This document shows positions 60,331 through 64,000 of a stretch of 64,000 bases of DNA, one piece after another. Location of the stretch: positions 106,419 to 170,418 of the forward strand of contig MNXP01000050.1 in the NCBI GenBank assembly GCA_001872625.1. Reading direction: 5' to 3'. Positions within the stretch are counted from its first letter, which is position 1. Each line of letters opens with the position of its first letter. A program made the position numbers and the translations under genes. Under the pieces are notes generated by a model. It searched no databases. It had not been told where the DNA came from and saw nothing but the letters and a program-made list of their open reading frames with translations. This DNA is from Bacteroidetes bacterium CG2_30_33_31. Its GTDB lineage: Bacteria; Bacteroidota; Bacteroidia; Bacteroidales; UBA1556.

Positions 60331-62445
60331 ATGAAAAGATTGTTTTTAATTTCAATAATAATGTGTTTATTTTCAGTTGCTTATGATGCTAAGGCTGATT
60401 TTGTAGATATAAATACAGCCTCGATTGTTGGCAAAAATTTTTATTACGAGAGAATAAATCAATTAAAAACTGTAGAATACTCTTCTATACAAATTTCATT
60501 AAAATATTCAGAAGAGAGAAATTCCAAAGCAGTTATCTATGTTTTTAATATATCCAATCAAGGATTTATCATAGTTTCGGCAGACGATGATGCAAGTCCA
60601 ATTTTAGCTTACGATTTTGATCAAAATCTTACAATGGAAAATCCGCCTGCAGCATTTTCAGAATGGATTCAAGGATATGCAGATGAAATTGAAGAAATTA
60701 GAACATTACATTTGGAAGGCGATGAAACAATAAATTCGCTGTGGAAACATTTGAAAAACAGTAATTTATCAAATTTAATTGTTTTTAATGGCAAAAATCA
60801 ATTACCATTATTATCGAGCGAATGGGATCAAGGTGGAGGATATAATGCTTTGTGTCCAGAAGATCAGTTTGGTCCCTCGGGACATGCTTATGCTGGTTGT
60901 GTGGCGGTAGCGATGGCTCAAATAATGTATTATTATAAATATCCAGATTTTGGCACCGGATCTTATTCCTATTACAGCTCATATTATGGTCAACTTTCAG
61001 CAAATTTTGGCACAACCAATTATAAATGGAATGAAATGACAAATAAAATTGGAAGCCATGATAGTCAACAAATAGCTCAATTATTATATCATTGTGGTGT
61101 TTCTGTGGATATGGGATATTCTGCTTCAGGTTCTGGAGCTTGGTCAAATAGTTGTGTATCAGCATATAAAAATTATTTTGGATATAGCGATGGGATTTAT
61201 ATAAGTTCAAAATCTGGCTTTTCAAATCCTCAATGGAATACCAAATTGATTCAAAATTTAGACAATAAAATTCCCTTATATTATCATGGATACCCAAGTA
61301 CTGGCAGCGGTGCTGGACATGCTTTTAACTTAGATGGTTACCAAGGAGCAGATTATTTTCATTTTAATTGGGGATGGAGCGGAGCATATAATGGATATTT
61401 TTATTTAAACAATCTTAATCCAGGTGGGAGCGATTTTTCAGCTGGTGAGGGAGCAATTTTTGACATAAAACCTGATACCAATTTATATCCAAATTATTGT
61501 ACTTCATGGAAAAATATCACAAGTTTAAGTGGGGTGATTTTCGATGGCTCTGGTCCAAAAAATTATCAAGATGGTGAAGATTGCTACTGGTTAATTACTC
61601 CAAATCAAACAGTTGGCCATATACAACTTGATTTTGACAGAATGGATTTAGCTGCATCAGACTTTATAACAGTGTATGATGGCAACTCAAATACAGATTC
61701 AGTTTTAGGAACTTTCTCAGGGCAAAATTTACCCGCATCAGTAAGCTCAACAGGGCAAAATTTGCTCGTAAGATTCAAATCAGATATGTCTCAATCAGCC
61801 GATGGATTTGATGCATCTTTCAAATCAATAATGCCAGTATATTGCCACGGAACTTTAAATCTGAACACCCCAACCGGTAATTTCTCCGATGGAAGCGACA
61901 CAAATAATTATAATGATGCCGTGATGTGTAGGTGGCTAATTGACCCGCAAGGGCCTCAAGCAATTATACTTTATTTTACTTCTTTTAAAACTGAACAAAA
62001 TCAAGATTGGATAAAAATCTACGACCCTGTACAAACACCATCAGTGCTTTTGGCTCAATATTCTGGAAACCAAATTCCACCATCAATCACAGCTACACAT
62101 GGAAAGATGCTTGTTATTTTTGCAAGCAATGGCAGTGTGAATGAAGCAGGATGGAATGCTCATTATTATACTGGCAATGTGGGAATGGAAGATGAATTGA
62201 TTGACAATAAATTGCGAGTTTTCCCAAATCCAGCGAAAAATGTTTTAAATATTAAGCTTGAAGATATAGATAATAAAAATATCTCGATGAAAATAATTTC
62301 GATTGATGGAAAAATCTTGCTTGAAAAAATGTCATCAAATATAAGCGATATTCAATTAGATATTTCAAGTTTAAAGGCGGGTTTATATTTTATAAATATA
62401 GATAATGGACTGAAAATCTACAGAAAGAAAGTGCAGATTTTCTAA
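60331..62445 (+). CDS. C10-family cysteine peptidase (streptopain-like) with CUB-like domains and T9SS type A sorting domain
   Basis: AYAGCVAVAMAQIMYYYKYP; SGAGHAFNLDGYQGADYFHFNWGWSG; two CUB-like repeats; LRVFPNPAKNVLNIKL...GLYFINIDNGLKIYRKKVQIF. Confidence 0.87.
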   Translation: MKRLFLISIIMCLFSVAYDAKADFVDINTASIVGKNFYYERINQLKTVEYSSIQISLKYSEERNSKAVIYVFNISNQGFIIVSADDDASPILAYDFDQNLTMENPPAAFSEWIQGYADEIEEIRTLHLEGDETINSLWKHLKNSNLSNLIVFNGKNQLPLLSSEWDQGGGYNALCPEDQFGPSGHAYAGCVAVAMAQIMYYYKYPDFGTGSYSYYSSYYGQLSANFGTTNYKWNEMTNKIGSHDSQQIAQLLYHCGVSVDMGYSASGSGAWSNSCVSAYKNYFGYSDGIYISSKSGFSNPQWNTKLIQNLDNKIPLYYHGYPSTGSGAGHAFNLDGYQGADYFHFNWGWSGAYNGYFYLNNLNPGGSDFSAGEGAIFDIKPDTNLYPNYCTSWKNITSLSGVIFDGSGPKNYQDGEDCYWLITPNQTVGHIQLDFDRMDLAASDFITVYDGNSNTDSVLGTFSGQNLPASVSSTGQNLLVRFKSDMSQSADGFDASFKSIMPVYCHGTLNLNTPTGNFSDGSDTNNYNDAVMCRWLIDPQGPQAIILYFTSFKTEQNQDWIKIYDPVQTPSVLLAQYSGNQIPPSITATHGKMLVIFASNGSVNEAGWNAHYYTGNVGMEDELIDNKLRVFPNPAKNVLNIKLEDIDNKNISMKIISIDGKILLEKMSSNISDIQLDISSLKAGLYFINIDNGLKIYRKKVQIF

Positions 62446-62491
62446 AATTATATTATAATTAAAATAAATAGTATTTTATTTTTAACATAAT

Positions 62492-62536
62492 AACTTATGT
62501 AATGATTTAATTAAAAATACATTACATAAGTTTTTA
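62492..62536. terminator. Intrinsic terminator between convergent genes
   Basis: AACTTATGTAATG...CATTACATAAGTTTTT, 13-bp perfect stem. Confidence 0.75.
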
Positions 62537-62564
62537 AAATACAAAAACAAATTTAAGTATAGTT

Positions 62565-62936
62565 TTAAAGTGTTGTAAAAGTCTTTTCCTCGCCATAAGA
62601 AGTTCCAGCTTCGTTGATGGCATAAGCTTTATAATAATAGGTTGTACTAGGACTTAATCCAGTTAAATCTGAAGTAAAAGCACCATCGCCTGAGCCAGAA
62701 ATTGCTTGTTTAACATAGGTACCACCAATTGTAACACTTTGTACATTGGAATAAACAAATCCCCTTTCACTCACAGTACCGCCGCCATTATTATCCACGC
62801 TGCCAGCAGTGGTAGCAGTTTGATATTGTACATTTGTTGCACTTCCAGTAGAAACTGTAGGAGCTACAGCTTTTTTACAAGAATAAGTTATAGAAATAAT
62901 AGAGATTACTAAAAAAAACGACATCAACTTTTTCAT
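62565..62936 (-). CDS. Lipoprotein with fibronectin III/Ig-like fold
   Basis: Lipobox ISITYSC; TATTAGSVDNNGGGTVSERGFVYS...LSPSTTYYYKAYAINEAGTSYGEEKTFTTL. Confidence 0.75.
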   Translation of the reverse strand: MKKLMSFFLVISIISITYSCKKAVAPTVSTGSATNVQYQTATTAGSVDNNGGGTVSERGFVYSNVQSVTIGGTYVKQAISGSGDGAFTSDLTGLSPSTTYYYKAYAINEAGTSYGEEKTFTTL

Positions 62937-62953
62937 AATATATAATTTAGGGT

Positions 62954-64000
62954 TTATAATTCATCAGCAAACATAGGATCCCAAGGAGGTAACATAACAG
63001 CCTTAGTTTCAAGAATTTTCATCACTTGTTCAGGGATATATTTTTTATTTATGACTAAGCGAAACATATATTCGCTAAACCAGTCATCAGTCATTATCAG
63101 AAATCCTTTGTAACCTTTCATTCCCCAAGAATTTTCTAACAACCATTTTGTAGATTTATCTTCTTTATCCACATCTAAACCAACCAGAGTCATTCCGTGC
63201 GTTGAACCACTGGCAAAAGTTTCTATTCTTTGCTTTTTATCCATCTCAAAATTCACAGAAAACAGCCCAGAATAATTATAATTATTTATGTCGAGATATC
63301 CTCGGTCGATGTCCAGCTGTTTTCCAACATCGCATGAAAAATACATAGCTTCATTGGCAATAATAGATTTTTTTGCATAATCTTTAATTTCATTGATAGG
63401 CAAATTTATATATTTCCAATTACCACCTTCAAGAAGATGACGGTCGTAGTCAATTTCATAAAGTTTATAAAATGGTCTCGAAGGATCATTCATAAACATC
63501 ACATAATCAGTAAGATTAATATTTACCCATTTTTTATAAAATGTTATTGGAGTATAATTTATTAGCTCAGAGATTTTATTATCCTTATCGGTGAAGCGCC
63601 ATGAAAACTCTGTTGGAGGCTCTCCCAAACTAAGAGCTAAAACTTTGTAAATATCAGAAAGCATTTCTATTTTTCTTGAGCTAATGGCAGCATCAGATTT
63701 TTTCTGAGAAGCCATTGTTCTAATTTCCATTGCATCGGCTTTGAGATTATTTGCCAGTAATTCTGAAATTATTCTTGTATTTTCAGAATTATAGCTTTCA
63801 GGCATAACATCTTCTGGCACAATACCATACTTAGTAGCCAAATCGACCAGACCAGTCCATTGGCCACCATCGCCTATAGGATTTTTCAAAAGCCATTCTA
63901 CTCTTTTATCTTCCAGAGGTTTTGTTCTTGTATCAATTATTCCCTCCAAAAATAGGTTTGCTTTTTCAAGTTGATCATAAAAAAAAAGAAAAGTTTGAGA
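62954..64000 (-). CDS. C1-family aminopeptidase C / bleomycin hydrolase, partial (N-terminus beyond window)
   Basis: GDGGQWTGLVDLATKYGIVPEDVMPES; STHGMTLVGLDVD; WLLENSWGMKGYKGFLIMTDDWF. Same frame stays open to the window edge (..QTFLFFYDQLEKANLFLEGII). Confidence 0.88.
   Translation of the reverse strand, partial: SQTFLFFYDQLEKANLFLEGIIDTRTKPLEDKRVEWLLKNPIGDGGQWTGLVDLATKYGIVPEDVMPESYNSENTRIISELLANNLKADAMEIRTMASQKKSDAAISSRKIEMLSDIYKVLALSLGEPPTEFSWRFTDKDNKISELINYTPITFYKKWVNINLTDYVMFMNDPSRPFYKLYEIDYDRHLLEGGNWKYINLPINEIKDYAKKSIIANEAMYFSCDVGKQLDIDRGYLDINNYNYSGLFSVNFEMDKKQRIETFASGSTHGMTLVGLDVDKEDKSTKWLLENSWGMKGYKGFLIMTDDWFSEYMFRLVINKKYIPEQVMKILETKAVMLPPWDPMFADEL

Noticed and set aside
60785-61297. 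Minus-strand 170-aa ORF
   Set aside because: Antisense to the C10 peptidase catalytic domain; no start context or motif.
1-64000. tRNA/rRNA genes, CRISPR arrays, IS elements, prophage or toxin-antitoxin modules
   Set aside because: No tRNA-like TTCGA-arm context, repeat-spacer pattern, transposase/integrase or phage protein was recognised by eye; tRNAscan and ISfinder searches would be needed to confirm absence.

Overview
AT-rich chromosomal window, probably from an uncultured or anaerobic Bacteroidota. Evidence for that lineage: T9SS type A and B C-terminal sorting domains, Bacteroidota-type omega and DUF4835 genes, serine palmitoyltransferase, and many TAnnTTTG-type -7 promoter elements. 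Most content is housekeeping: mpl, NDP-forming acyl-CoA synthetase, fabG, AddB-like nuclease, rho, perR/peroxiredoxin/superoxide reductase, ribD, fabD, folE, LptF/G permease, ung, bamD/omega/coaBC/DUF4835, a cold-shock gene, ilvE, aroQ, ftcD/hutI. There are also secreted proteases and T9SS cargo. No tRNA, rRNA, CRISPR array or transposon was recognised. Best candidates for something new: (1) a tightly coupled five-gene operon (20840-25434) combining an orphan transketolase N-terminal half, an SDR sugar epimerase, a GT2 lacking an obvious DxD, a TIGR03032/DUF4915-like propeller and a sulfotransferase-like protein; (2) coaBC split into two frames exactly at a T_TTA_AAA_AAA_AAA slippery run, so either programmed slippage or a sequence error; (3) a decayed HEAT-like gene between the AddB-like gene and rho; (4) a candidate structured leader upstream of rho; (5) an orphan DUF2779-like Fe-S nuclease; (6) tandem barrel paralogs with highly basic tails. 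Two small genes missing from the ORF track were found at 172-348 and 40351-40485. All family calls are by eye from the sequence; no searches were run.
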